From: Martinezella lusitana
GTDB taxonomy: Bacteria > Pseudomonadota > Alphaproteobacteria > Rhizobiales > Rhizobiaceae
Assembly: GCF_900094565.1 (NCBI RefSeq)
Contig: NZ_FMAF01000013.1
Span: 92,005-156,004, forward strand
Direction of reading: 5' to 3'
DNA length: 64,000 nucleotides
The translations under genes were made by a program, and so were the position numbers. Under the pieces are notes generated by a model. The model saw only the letters and a program-made list of their open reading frames with translations. It searched no databases and was not told the origin of the DNA. Positions 8,966 through 17,433 of this stretch are shown here, piece by piece; positions within the stretch are counted from its first letter, which is position 1; each line of letters begins with the position of its first letter.

Positions 8966-9427
8966 ATGCATCCCCGTTTCAATTTCGCCAAAGCCTCGCC
9001 CGACTCCTACAAGGCCATCGTCGCACTGGAAAACTTCGTCCAGAGCTCGGGTCTGGAGCGCCGCTTCATCCACCTGATCAAGCTTCGCGCCTCGCAGATC
9101 AATGGCTGCGCCTATTGCGTCGACATGCATGTGAAGGAAGCCCGGCACGACGGACTTAGCGAACAATGGATCAACCTGATGTGCGTCTGGTGGGAATCGC
9201 CTGTTTATGACGACCGCGAACGCGCCCTGCTTCGCTGGGTCGACTCCGTCACCAAGATTGCCCAGACGGGCATACCGGATGCCGACTACGAACCGCTGAA
9301 ACAACATTTCAGCGAAGAGGAGATCGTCAAGATCACCGTGGCGATCTGCGCGATCAATATCTGGAACCGGCTCGCCGTCGGCTTCCGCGCGCTGCATCCG
9401 GTCGATGCGGCAAACAAGGCGGCCTGA
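8966..9427 (+). CDS. Carboxymuconolactone decarboxylase / AhpD-like protein
   Basis: 153 aa, all-helical AhpD-like fold. The redox CxxC with its histidine is present (INGCAYCVDMHVKEARHDG). This marks the alkylhydroperoxidase-like subgroup of the family, which reduces peroxides or relays electrons, rather than the decarboxylase itself. A strong AAGGAGA site lies just before the ATG. It follows an Rrf2 regulator closely, which suggests a small oxidative-stress operon. Confidence 0.88.
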   Translation: MHPRFNFAKASPDSYKAIVALENFVQSSGLERRFIHLIKLRASQINGCAYCVDMHVKEARHDGLSEQWINLMCVWWESPVYDDRERALLRWVDSVTKIAQTGIPDADYEPLKQHFSEEEIVKITVAICAINIWNRLAVGFRALHPVDAANKAA

Positions 9428-9473
9428 GTTTCCTTTTCCTAAACATGCTGTGCGTCGCCGCTCGCCACTGAAC

Positions 9474-9508
9474 GCCGTCATCCTCGGGTCAAGCCCGAGG
9501 ATGACGGC
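9474..9508. repeat. Intergenic palindromic repeat (REP-like)
   Basis: Two 15-base perfect arms (GCCGTCATCCTCGGG and its complement) flank a 5-base spacer, TCAAG. There is no T run, so it is a poor terminator. The core resembles the dispersed palindromes common between alphaproteobacterial genes. Copy number elsewhere cannot be judged from this window. Confidence 0.65.
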
Positions 9509-9578
9509 GTCTGGGTTAGCAGCCGGCGCACATGAGAATCTGGGCGATAAACGCCATTTGATAAGCTCAGAACTGGCC

Positions 9579-9619
9579 CAAAAAAACGAATGACGCGGGA
9601 CCGAAGTCCCGCGTCATTC
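9579..9619 (-). terminator. Terminator of glnII
   Basis: Arms GAATGACGCGGGA and TCCCGCGTCATTC (9588-9619) enclose a 6-base loop. On the minus strand the hairpin is followed by a run of T (the A run at 9579-9586). It lies about 40 bases past the glnII stop. Confidence 0.85.
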
Positions 9620-9658
9620 ATTCACTTTCCTATGCTCAGCAAGCCAAGCTTGGAAGCT

Positions 9659-10699
9659 TTAGGCGGCAGCCGAAGCGAAGCCTTCAGTCGAGACTTCCGA
9701 GATGGTCTTCAGAACCTGCGAAGCGATCTGGTAGGGGTCGCCTTGCGAGTTCGGGCGACGATCTTCGAGGTAGCCCTTGTAGTCGTTCTTGATGAAGGAG
9801 TGAGGAACGCGGATCGAGGCGCCGCGGTCAGCAACGCCGTAGCTGAACTTGTTCCACGGAGCAGTTTCGTGCTTACCGGTCAGACGCTTGTCGTTGTCCG
9901 GGCCGTAGACGGCGATGTGAGCGTCGAGGTTCTTGTCGAACTGAGCCATCAGCGCTTCGAAATAAGCCTTGCCGCCGACTTCGCGCATGAACTTGGTCGA
10001 GAAGTTGCAGTGCATGCCCGAGCCGTTCCAGTCGGTGTCGCCGAGCGGCTTGCAATGGAACTCGATGTCGATGCCGTACTTTTCCGTCAGGCGCTGCAGC
10101 AGGTAGCGGGCCATCCAGATCTGGTCGGCGGCCTTCTTGGAGCCCTTGCCGAAAATCTGGAATTCCCACTGGCCCTTGGCCACTTCGGCGTTGATGCCTT
10201 CATGGTTGATGCCGGCTTCCAGGCAAAGATCGAGATGCTCTTCGACGATTTCGCGAGCAACGTCGCCGACATTGCTGTAGCCGACGCCGGTGTAGTACGG
10301 GCCCTGCGGAGCCGGGTAGCCGGCTTCCGGGAAGCCGAGCGGACGGCCGTCCTTATAGAAGAAGTATTCCTGCTCGAAGCCGAACCATGCGTCTTCATCG
10401 TCAAGGATGGTCGCGCGGCTGTTGGAAGCGTGCGGCGTAACGCCGTCCGGCATCATGACTTCGCACATGACGAGGGCGCCGTTGGTACGGGCCGGGTCGG
10501 GATAGAGGGCGACGGGCTTGAGCACGCAATCGGAGCTGCGGCCTTCGGCCTGCATCGTCGACGAACCGTCGAAGCCCCAAAGCGGAAGCTGCTCAAGCGT
10601 CGGAAATGCGTCGAATTCCTTGATCTGCGTTTTACCGCGCAGGTTCGGTACCGGGGTGTACCCGTCGAGCCAGATATACTCGAGCTTAAATTTCGTCAT
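9659..10699 (-). CDS. glnII: Glutamine synthetase II (eukaryotic type)
   Basis: 346 aa, the length and sequence style of rhizobial GSII, which makes glutamine from glutamate, ammonium and ATP. Visible signatures are GFDGSSTMQAEG near the N-terminus, FGFEQEYFF, the glutamate-binding NGSGMHCNFSTKFMR and RGASIRVP. The start MTKFKLEYIWLDG is preceded by GAGGTG at good spacing; the upstream in-frame ATG at 10711 overlaps that ribosome-binding site and is rejected. The gene is not adenylylated in known rhizobia but is controlled by NtrC and by the divergent gstI product. It has its own terminator. Confidence 0.97.
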   Translation of the reverse strand: MTKFKLEYIWLDGYTPVPNLRGKTQIKEFDAFPTLEQLPLWGFDGSSTMQAEGRSSDCVLKPVALYPDPARTNGALVMCEVMMPDGVTPHASNSRATILDDEDAWFGFEQEYFFYKDGRPLGFPEAGYPAPQGPYYTGVGYSNVGDVAREIVEEHLDLCLEAGINHEGINAEVAKGQWEFQIFGKGSKKAADQIWMARYLLQRLTEKYGIDIEFHCKPLGDTDWNGSGMHCNFSTKFMREVGGKAYFEALMAQFDKNLDAHIAVYGPDNDKRLTGKHETAPWNKFSYGVADRGASIRVPHSFIKNDYKGYLEDRRPNSQGDPYQIASQVLKTISEVSTEGFASAAA

Positions 10700-11140
10700 T
10701 ACGCACCTCATAACAGTTAATCAGGCGAAGTAGAAAAAATTGCCGGCACGCCCGCCGAAAAATCCTTCACTACAAACGGCTGCCACATGACATGCATTTG
10801 ACATGCCAGATTACGCGGCTGTTCGACTCGAGCGACGAGGATTTCGCAATTCGCACGCTTTTGCGCGGGGATTTATGAGCATTAAATGCCCAAATCTTTT
10901 CAAATCGTAAGCCGCTCGACGGCAGGTGCTGCCAACTTGTCGCACCCTCGCCGATTCGGGCCGGCCCGAAAAATCGGCCGGTTCAGACAGGGGGCGCCGA
11001 TCTGGCGACATCTAAATTGCCTATAATTTCAACGTTTAGCATTTTTTTTGAGCAGAATGCTGAAATCTGCGTTTGGCTCTGCTATATATGAGTTGTCTCT
11101 TCAAGCACGCCCGCTTGAACACCAAAAGGAGAGACAAAGA
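10700..11140. promoter_or_regulatory. glnII-gstI divergent control region
   Basis: 441 bases without a gene between divergent glnII and gstI. The word TGACATGC occurs twice near 10787-10807. A perfect hairpin, TCAAGC-N6-GCTTGA, lies at 11101-11118 in the gstI leader, and TATATAT (about 11083-11089) may be part of the gstI promoter. A sigma54/NtrC promoter for glnII is expected from known rhizobia, but I could not identify a convincing -24/-12 by eye. Confidence 0.55.
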
Positions 11141-11332
11141 ATGGCAATCCGTGTTCAACACGAAACGGCAAAGATTTATCAGTTTCCCGTCAAGGCCCGC
11201 CCTACCGCGGTCGGCCAGCGCGCTAAGCTAAACCTCACCCCGGACATCGGCACGAGCATCGCGACGGCTGCATTCGACAGCTGGTATCACGAAGCTGCGA
11301 TCGTCGAGTCCGACGAGACCCGCAAACAGTAA
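11141..11332 (+). CDS. gstI: GstI-like translational inhibitor of glnII (DUF2735)
   Basis: 63 codons from the ATG at 11141, which has a strong AAAGGAGAG ribosome-binding site; the frame also contains an upstream ATG at 11048, rejected because it lacks one. Sequence begins MAIRVQHETAKIYQFPVK and falls in DUF2735. Size, position and divergent orientation next to glnII are those of GstI of R. leguminosarum, a 63-aa protein that blocks glnII mRNA translation when nitrogen is ample. Assignment rests on context plus length; I could not align it to the original sequence. Confidence 0.85.
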   Translation: MAIRVQHETAKIYQFPVKARPTAVGQRAKLNLTPDIGTSIATAAFDSWYHEAAIVESDETRKQ

Positions 11333-11344
11333 ATCACTGGCCGT

Positions 11345-11980
11345 CTAGAAGGCGATATAGCGATCCGAGCGGTGATTGATCGCGAGGAAGAGGTTGAGGG
11401 CGATTGCGCCCAACACCGAGCAGATGACCACGAATGGCGAGGTCACTGCAAAAGCGACCGCGAGAACGCAAAGGTCGACCGCAAGCTGCACTAGCCCCGC
11501 ACGTATGCCGAAACGCTCCTGCAAATAGATCCCCAATATGCCGACACCGCCCAGGCTGGCGCGGTGACGGTAGAGTGCGAGCAGTCCAAAGCCGAGCAGG
11601 ATGCCGCCGAGAAGTGCCGACCAGAGGGCGTTGACATGGGCCACCTCGAACAGGCGCGGCTGAATATTGGTCAGCAGCGAGGTCAGCGCAATGGCGATGA
11701 AGGTCTTCACCGTGAAGGCGGGACCGAGCTGCTTCAGCGACAGATAGAAGAACGGCAGATTGACCACGAAGAAGGCCAGGCCGAAATTCACGCCGATCGC
11801 ATAATGCAGCAGGAAGGCGACGCCGGCGGTGCTGCCCGTCAACAGCCCGGCGCTCGAAAGGCAGAAAAGCCCGAGCGACGAAACCAGACTGCCGGAAACT
11901 ATGCCTTGAATATCCTCGACCAGCGAATGCCGGGTCGCGGACGTGTTCCAGACGCCAAAGGCGCTCTTCAGGTTTGCCAT
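11345..11980 (-). CDS. YitT family membrane protein
   Basis: 211 aa with about five to six hydrophobic segments (SLVSSLGLFCLSSAGLLTG; FGLAFFVVNLPFFYLSL; LLGGILLGFGLLALYRH; LVQLAVDLCVLAVAFAV; ICSVLGAIALNLFLAINHR). The STAGVAFLLHY and ASLGGVGILGIYLQ stretches fit the YitT membrane family, whose transport role is not established. A GGGGAAAG site precedes the ATG. It is convergent with gstI, 12 bases away, so one transcript must end inside the other. Confidence 0.8.
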   Translation of the reverse strand: MANLKSAFGVWNTSATRHSLVEDIQGIVSGSLVSSLGLFCLSSAGLLTGSTAGVAFLLHYAIGVNFGLAFFVVNLPFFYLSLKQLGPAFTVKTFIAIALTSLLTNIQPRLFEVAHVNALWSALLGGILLGFGLLALYRHRASLGGVGILGIYLQERFGIRAGLVQLAVDLCVLAVAFAVTSPFVVICSVLGAIALNLFLAINHRSDRYIAF

Positions 11981-12086
11981 GTGCTTTCCCCTTTGTTTTC
12001 AGGGAATTTGCTGAAAGCCCGTGCCACAATCAAGAGCAAATATGTAAGGAATACTGACCTATTTAAAATTCGCAAGAATCGATCGG

Positions 12087-13031
12087 TCAGGCGGATTTGC
12101 GCGTAATGAACAGAATGCCGTGGACCGGTTTTCCGGCATCCATGCGAATGATGCTGCGCGCGAGATCCTGTACCGCAAAGCCATGGTCGGCCAACACCTC
12201 CCTCACATAGGCTTCCGAATGGGCGAAACGCAGAGAGTGGCGTAGCACATAGCCCTCAGGATGCTCCGCATCCTCGACCGAAAAGGCGAAGACGGCATTG
12301 TCGGCCGCCAGCATGCGCGTGATCGCCATGACGCCATGCAGATCGCCCAGATACATCAAGACATCGGCGGCGGTGATGAGATCTGCCCGTCCCGGCGCCA
12401 GCCCGGCATCGAAAACGCCCGATAGAAGCGGCTCCAGCGACAGATCGGCCTGGCCGAGATGGTCGTAGACGCCCTTCTCCGCTGCCTTGGCGAGCATGCC
12501 CTTCGACAGATCGAAGCCTTCGAGCCGATCGACGCGCCCGCGGATCTCCGGCCCGAACAGGCCGGTGCCGCAGCCGAGATCGACGGCGAGTTGGAAATGC
12601 GTTGATATATCGGCCGTGCCGGCGATCAGGGCCGCAAGCTTGCCCGGAACGCTATAGCCAAGCTTCCCCACCAGCGAAGTCTCGAACCGATCGGCGTAAT
12701 CGTCGAACAGCCGCTCGACGTAAAGGCTCGGGGGCCGGTCCGGCACCGCCACTGCTCCCAGAACCGCAAGCTTAAGGCGCGCGCCGAAGACGTCGCCGGC
12801 ATCCAGCGCCAGCACCTCGTTCAATGCAGCGATCGCGCCCGGCGCATCGCCGGCCTTTTCGCGATAGGTCGCGAGGGTGAACCAGCCCGCGGCCCAGTGC
12901 GGCACAAGCTCCAGCGCCTGTTCCATCAATTCGCCGGCGCTCGCTGGCTCGCCGCCCTCGGCAAGCATTTTCGCGTAGTCGGCACGACGGTCGGCAATGA
13001 CATCGCCGGAGGAAAGCTGGCTCGGCAGCAT
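12087..13031 (-). CDS. TPR-containing class I methyltransferase
   Basis: 314 aa. The first ~90 residues are a TPR-like helical region (AGELMEQALELVPHWAAGWF, AIAALNEVLALDAGDVFGAR). The rest is a Rossmann SAM-dependent methyltransferase with motif I LAVDLGCGTGLFGPEIRG and FDLSKGMLAKA for SAM ribose binding. Alphaproteobacterial proteins of this build are often annotated as TPR methyltransferases or, loosely, as NodS-like or BioC-like; the substrate is unknown. It is a single gene with its own leader. Confidence 0.85.
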   Translation of the reverse strand: MLPSQLSSGDVIADRRADYAKMLAEGGEPASAGELMEQALELVPHWAAGWFTLATYREKAGDAPGAIAALNEVLALDAGDVFGARLKLAVLGAVAVPDRPPSLYVERLFDDYADRFETSLVGKLGYSVPGKLAALIAGTADISTHFQLAVDLGCGTGLFGPEIRGRVDRLEGFDLSKGMLAKAAEKGVYDHLGQADLSLEPLLSGVFDAGLAPGRADLITAADVLMYLGDLHGVMAITRMLAADNAVFAFSVEDAEHPEGYVLRHSLRFAHSEAYVREVLADHGFAVQDLARSIIRMDAGKPVHGILFITRKSA

Positions 13032-13198
13032 GGGTTCGATCCTGTTTGACGCTCGGCTTTGGACGCGGCCACAAAAAAACTCAAGTCCTATTTCAGGCAG
13101 ACGCGTGTTTGAGATGGATGCCAGGCAAAAGCGCTTGCGCGCAGCAGCCCGCGGCCCTATCTCAAAACCGACCGACTGCCCACTATGGAGACGTCAGC

Positions 13199-13465
13199 AT
13201 GTCCGATCAGGTGAACAGATTCCTCGGCGACTCGCCGGGCCGCACAGTGGTGAAGCTCGTTGTCGTATCGCTCGTCGTCGGCTTCGTGATGAAGTTCTTC
13301 GGCTGGCGGCCGCTCGATTTCCTCAACGGCCTGCGCCGCTTCGTCGTCGATCTCTGGCACAGCGGCTTTGCTGCGCTCGGTGAGTTCGGTGATTATCTGG
13401 TTATTGGCGCATCCATCGTCATCCCGCTCTTCATCATTCTCCGATTGTTCAATTATAACCGCTGA
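13199..13465 (+). CDS. DUF6460 small inner-membrane protein
   Basis: 88 aa beginning MSDQVNRFLGDSPGRTVVKL with two TM segments (VVVSLVVGFVMKFFGW and YLVIGASIVIPLFIILRLF). It matches the DUF6460 family of small rhizobial membrane proteins of unknown role. The in-frame extension back to 13046 overlaps the methyltransferase leader and is not used. The CAP-domain gene starts one base after its stop. Confidence 0.8.
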   Translation: MSDQVNRFLGDSPGRTVVKLVVVSLVVGFVMKFFGWRPLDFLNGLRRFVVDLWHSGFAALGEFGDYLVIGASIVIPLFIILRLFNYNR

Positions 13466-13466
13466 C

Positions 13467-13970
13467 ATGAATTCCCAGACATTGCCTTATACGCGCCGCG
13501 ATACGCTGCGCCTCGCCGCCCTTGCGCTCGCTGCCTCCGTTGCGAGCTGCGCCACGCCGCCTGCCCGCCTTTCCAACACGCCGGCCAGCGACCAGACCGC
13601 CTCCGCCCTACCGCTCGTCAACGCGCTGCGCGCCAAGAACGGGCTGCCGCCGCTGAAGATCGACACCGCCGCCAGCACCGCCGCCGTCTATCAGGCGCGA
13701 CGCATGGCGGATGCCGGCAAGATGGAACATCTGATCGGCATCGGCGACGATTTCGGCAAGCGGGTCAAGGCGAGCGGCGTCAAGTTGCCGGCCGCCGAAA
13801 ACATCGCCGAGGGCCAGCGCGACGTGAACGCCGCTGTCACGGCCTGGATCAATTCGCCGAAGCATTTGCACAACATGCTCGGCAAATATGACGGTATCGG
13901 CGTCGCTCTTGCCTATGCCCCCTCTTCCGGCAGCAAGCCCTATTGGTCCATGGTGCTCTCCACGGATTGA
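13467..13970 (+). CDS. CAP/SCP-domain lipoprotein
   Basis: 167 aa. The N-terminus carries a twin-arginine-like stretch (RRDTLRLAALAL) running into a lipobox (SVASC), so export and lipid modification are likely. The remainder is a CAP (cysteine-rich secretory/PR-1) domain: LVNALRAKNGLPPLKID, then AAENIAEGQRDVNAAVTAWINSPKHLHNML with the family's conserved His and Glu region, and a PYWSMVLS end. The biochemical role of bacterial CAP proteins is unclear. It is probably in one transcript with DUF6460 upstream and the MATE gene downstream. Confidence 0.87.
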   Translation: MNSQTLPYTRRDTLRLAALALAASVASCATPPARLSNTPASDQTASALPLVNALRAKNGLPPLKIDTAASTAAVYQARRMADAGKMEHLIGIGDDFGKRVKASGVKLPAAENIAEGQRDVNAAVTAWINSPKHLHNMLGKYDGIGVALAYAPSSGSKPYWSMVLSTD

Positions 13971-13987
13971 GGAGGCGCGAAGCAGAT

Positions 13988-15337
13988 ATGAATGTTCAGG
14001 ACGCGAGCGGAAGGGTTCTGCCCTTCGATGTCACACATCGGCTCGTGCTGTCGATCGCGCTTCCGATGACCCTCGGCTTCATGACGACGCCGCTGCTCGG
14101 TCTTGCCGACACCGCCGTCGTCGGCCATCTCGGCCAGCCGGATGCGCTTGCGGGACTTGCGATCGGCGCGGTGCTCTTCGATCTCATCTTCGCAAGTTTC
14201 AACTTTCTGCGCGCCTCCACGACCGGGCTTACCGCACAGGCCTATGGCCGCCATGACCGGCACGAACAGCAGGCGGTCTTCTGGCGTGCCCTGATCTCGG
14301 CACTCGGCTGCGGCTTCCTGATCGTCGTACTGTCGCCCGTCCTGCTCTGGCTCGGCATCAAGCTGATGGGGCCGCAAGGTGCCATTGCCGATGCAACACG
14401 CACTTACTTCTCCATCCGCATGCTCTCCGGCCCGGCGGCACTTGCCAATTACGCGCTGCTCGGCTTCGTGCTCGGTCGCGGCCAGGGCCGCATCGGGCTG
14501 CTGCTGCAGACCGTCATCAACGGCGTCAACATCGCGCTCGCCATTTTTCTCGGCCTCTGGCTCGGCTGGGGGGTTGCCGGCGTCGCCTGGGGCACGCTGA
14601 TCGGTGAGGCGACCGGCACGCTGCTGGGGCTCGCCATCGTGATACGCAGCTTTGCCGCCGAAGAGAGGCCGGCGCGCGCCGAATTGCTGTCGCGCTCCAA
14701 GCTCACGCAGCTCTTCGCGCTCAACCGCGACATCCTCATCCGGACCTTCGTGCTGATCGGCGCATTCACACTAATGACGCGCATCGGCAACAGCTTCGGC
14801 GCGGTGATGCTGGCCGCCAATGCGGTGCTGATGAACTTCTTCCTGCTGTCCGGCTATTATCTCGACGGACTGGCGAACGCCGCAGAGCAGATTACCGGCC
14901 GCTCAATCGGCGCCAACTATCGGCCTGCCTTCGAGCGCGGATTGAAGCTGACCGGGCTTTGGTCCTTCGGGCTGGCGCTTGCCGCTGCCGTGTTCTTCTT
15001 CACCGTCGGCCCGGCGCTGATCCGCCTGCTGACGACTTCGCAGGAGGTTCGCGCCGCTGCCGAAACCTATCTGCCCTGGGCCGCCGTCACGGGTCTGACA
15101 GGCGCTCTCGCCTTCTTGATGGACGGCGTCTTCATCGGCGCCACCTGGTCGCGCGACATGCGCAACCGGATGCTGATGTCCTTCGGTGGCTACCTTATAG
15201 CGCTTGCGATCCTCGTCCCGACGCTCGGCAATCACGGCCTGTGGATGGCCATGAATGCCTTCCTGCTGTTCCGCGGCATCTTCCTGGCCATGGGCCTGAA
15301 GAAACGGGCCGATCAGACGTTCCGGTTCGCCCAGTAG
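13988..15337 (+). CDS. MATE family efflux transporter (DinF-like)
   Basis: 449 aa from ATG 13988, with 12 predicted TM segments in two bundles. It has the MATE start pattern LSIALPMTLGFMTTPLLGLADTAVVGHLG and the second-half equivalent around MTRIGNSFGAVMLAANAVLMNF. MATE proteins export drugs or metabolites in exchange for Na+ or H+; within the family it looks closest to the DinF branch. It begins 17 bases after the CAP gene stop and its 3' end overlaps the convergent pyrD by 25 bases. Confidence 0.9.
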   Translation: MNVQDASGRVLPFDVTHRLVLSIALPMTLGFMTTPLLGLADTAVVGHLGQPDALAGLAIGAVLFDLIFASFNFLRASTTGLTAQAYGRHDRHEQQAVFWRALISALGCGFLIVVLSPVLLWLGIKLMGPQGAIADATRTYFSIRMLSGPAALANYALLGFVLGRGQGRIGLLLQTVINGVNIALAIFLGLWLGWGVAGVAWGTLIGEATGTLLGLAIVIRSFAAEERPARAELLSRSKLTQLFALNRDILIRTFVLIGAFTLMTRIGNSFGAVMLAANAVLMNFFLLSGYYLDGLANAAEQITGRSIGANYRPAFERGLKLTGLWSFGLALAAAVFFFTVGPALIRLLTTSQEVRAAAETYLPWAAVTGLTGALAFLMDGVFIGATWSRDMRNRMLMSFGGYLIALAILVPTLGNHGLWMAMNAFLLFRGIFLAMGLKKRADQTFRFAQ

Positions 15338-16401
15338 TCCAGCCTGATGTCGCGCAGGTCGCGGATCGAGCCCGCACGCTCGCGGTCGAGCAGCTTCGAC
15401 AGGCCGGCGACGATCTGGCCGGGCAAGCCCGGCCCTTCATAGACCATGCAGGAATAAAGCTGCACCAGATCGGCACCTGCCTTGATCTTCTCCAGCGCCG
15501 TCTCGGCCGACGAGACGCCGCCGACCCCGATGATCGGGAGAGCGCTGCCGACACGGCGGCGCATCTTCGCCAGCACAATGGTCGACTTCTCGAAGACCGG
15601 CTTGCCGGAAAGGCCACCCGCCTCTTTCGCCTGTCGCTGATCCTTCAACCCATCGCGCGAAAGCGTGGTGTTGGAGACGATCAGGCCGTCCAAAGCGTGG
15701 GCCAAGGTTTCGGCCGCGATGTCGTCCATGCCCTCCTCGGTCAGATCAGGCGCGATCTTCAAGAAGACGGGGATGCGCTTGCCGGCCTTCGCTGCCTCCT
15801 CGTCGCGGGCGGCGAGCACGGCCGACAGCAGCGCCGACAGGCTTTCGCGCCCCTGCAGATCGCGCAGGCCCGGCGTATTGGGCGAAGAAATGTTGGCGGT
15901 GAAATAGCGCGCCACGGAATAGAAGCGGCGAATGCCGGTGACGTAGTCGGCGATGCGGTCGACGCTGTCCTTGTTGGCACCGATATTGACGCCGATGATG
16001 CCCTTGCCGCGAACAGCCTGCAGCCGGCGGAGAGCCGCTTCATGACCTTCATTGTTGAAGCCGAGGCGGTTGATGACGCCCTCGTCCTCGACGAGACGGA
16101 AGATGCGCGGGCGCGGATTGCCGGGCTGCGCCTTCGGCGTCACCGTGCCGATTTCGGTAAAGCCGAAACCGAGCTTCAACAGGGCTTCCGGCACCTCGGC
16201 GTTCTTGTCGAAGCCGGCCGCCATGCCGATGGGATTGGCGAAGTCGAGCCCGGCGACGGTCTGGCGCAGGCGCGGATCGGCGCTGACGCGGCAAGCCGGC
16301 ACGAGGCCGGACTTCAGCGCCGCAATCGACATGCCATGCGCCGTTTCCGGATCGAGGAGGAAGAGGCCGCGCCGGCCGAGATCACGAAAGGCTCCGATCA
16401 T
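15313..16401 (-). CDS. pyrD: Dihydroorotate dehydrogenase (quinone), class 2
   Basis: 362 aa, the size of class 2 enzymes, which oxidise dihydroorotate to orotate with quinone in pyrimidine synthesis at the inner membrane. Visible motifs are GFDKNAEVPEALLKLGFGFTE, FNNEGHEA, the catalytic-loop region ISSPNTPGLRDLQ with its Ser, NTTLSR, and the FMN phosphate-binding GVGGVSSAETALEKI. Its start overlaps the DUF952 stop by 4 bases (ATGA), so the two are translationally coupled. Confidence 0.96.
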   Translation of the reverse strand: MIGAFRDLGRRGLFLLDPETAHGMSIAALKSGLVPACRVSADPRLRQTVAGLDFANPIGMAAGFDKNAEVPEALLKLGFGFTEIGTVTPKAQPGNPRPRIFRLVEDEGVINRLGFNNEGHEAALRRLQAVRGKGIIGVNIGANKDSVDRIADYVTGIRRFYSVARYFTANISSPNTPGLRDLQGRESLSALLSAVLAARDEEAAKAGKRIPVFLKIAPDLTEEGMDDIAAETLAHALDGLIVSNTTLSRDGLKDQRQAKEAGGLSGKPVFEKSTIVLAKMRRRVGSALPIIGVGGVSSAETALEKIKAGADLVQLYSCMVYEGPGLPGQIVAGLSKLLDRERAGSIRDLRDIRLDYWANRNV

Positions 16402-16742
16402 TCGGCCATCTCCGGAAAGACATGCGCACCATCGGAACCGATCGGCAGCGGCTTTTCCCAGAGCACCGCCGAAAGCGGCAGCGGCGCGTAGAGATGCGGG
16501 AAGAGATCGCCGCCACGCGAGGGCTCGAACACCAGCTTCTCGCCAAGCACATCGCCGTCGATCGCCACCAGCAGCAGCCCTGCCTGGCCGGCGAAATAGA
16601 GCTCCGCGGTTTTCACCGCCTGCCTGGCCGTGGACAGATGAATGAAGCCGTCGGTCAGATCGATCGCCGCGCCATTAAAAACGCCGGTTTGTCTGGCCTG
16701 CTGCCAGAGCGCATCCGGCACGATCTTGTAAACCACTGGCAT
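16398..16742 (-). CDS. DUF952 family protein
   Basis: 114 aa from the ATG at 16742 (MPVVYKIVPDALW); ATGs at 16751 and 16754 are also possible because the AGGG ribosome-binding site lies close to them. The family signature DLTDGFIHLSTARQAVKTAELYFAG and a C-terminal FPHLYAPLPLSAV are clear. DUF952 proteins often sit beside pyrD in alphaproteobacteria; their activity is unknown, though the fold resembles some ADP-ribosyl-binding proteins. It is the first gene of a two-gene unit with pyrD. Confidence 0.85.
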   Translation of the reverse strand: MPVVYKIVPDALWQQARQTGVFNGAAIDLTDGFIHLSTARQAVKTAELYFAGQAGLLLVAIDGDVLGEKLVFEPSRGGDLFPHLYAPLPLSAVLWEKPLPIGSDGAHVFPEMAE

Positions 16743-16863
16743 CGCGGTCATCATCCCTATGTGAACATTTGCTCTGATAGGGCTTTGCACGAAAACCGCC
16801 GTCGATGTCCACGGGGAAACGTGCGCGAAGATGCACAGTTAAGCAGAAAATCCGGAGGATGAC

Positions 16864-17292
16864 ATGACGAAGGAAATGAGAATCGGCATCGCGGCCCTGC
16901 TTCTGCCCGCCGCTGTTCTTCTGACTGCACCCGCATTCGCGGCCGAACCGGACGCAACGCGCTTCCAGCTGGAGCGAAGCGGCGATCATTTCGTCCGCCT
17001 CGATCGGCAGACCGGCGCGATGTCCATCTGCCAGGATCAGAACGGCAACCTCGTCTGCCGCATGGCCGCCGACGAGCGCGCCGCCTATGACGACGAGCTC
17101 GACCGTCTCTCCGACCGCGTGACCAAGCTGGAAAAGACCGTTGCCTCCAACAACGGATCAAGCCTTCCGAGCGACGCCGATGTCGATCGCACGCTCGGCA
17201 TCATGCAGAAATTCATGCGCGGCTTCATGGGCATGGCGAAGGAATTCCAGAACGAGCAGCCGGACACCAAGCCGCAGCCACAGAAGACCTGA
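16864..17292 (+). CDS. Exported hypothetical protein
   Basis: 142 aa. It has a signal peptide (IAALLLPAAVLLTAPAFAAEP), a short domain with two cysteines (SICQDQNGNLVCRMAADER) and a coiled-coil-like stretch (DDELDRLSDRVTKLEKTVAS). It ends in a Lys/Pro/Gln-rich tail. I recognise the type as a conserved rhizobial periplasmic protein but know no function. It stands alone, divergent from the DUF952-pyrD pair. Confidence 0.75.
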   Translation: MTKEMRIGIAALLLPAAVLLTAPAFAAEPDATRFQLERSGDHFVRLDRQTGAMSICQDQNGNLVCRMAADERAAYDDELDRLSDRVTKLEKTVASNNGSSLPSDADVDRTLGIMQKFMRGFMGMAKEFQNEQPDTKPQPQKT

Positions 17293-17433
17293 GGCCCGGG
17301 ATAGCTGGGCGATGAAAGCACAGGGATAAAGGACCGTATTCCTATCTCGCCCTTTACTCGCCAAAATGCCTCGGTTAACCTTTTTGCAATGAGTTGAGCG
17401 CCGGGCCATCCGGCGCGCGGATGCTGAGCGGCG

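Noticed and set aside
9474..9508. The long palindrome as a terminator of the AhpD-like gene.
   Set aside because: It has no T run on either side, and its core resembles a dispersed intergenic repeat.
9590..10720. A 376-codon plus-strand frame opposite glnII.
   Set aside because: It is a shadow of the strong codon bias of glnII; the composition is unlike a real protein and glnII is certain.
10700..11040. A sigma54 promoter for glnII.
   Set aside because: TGGCAG followed by TTTGT near 10,780 has the wrong spacing for -24/-12, so I do not list it as a site.
14959..16491. A 510-codon plus-strand frame across MATE and pyrD.
   Set aside because: It runs antisense to pyrD and out of frame in the MATE gene, with Arg/Asp/Ala-rich shadow composition.
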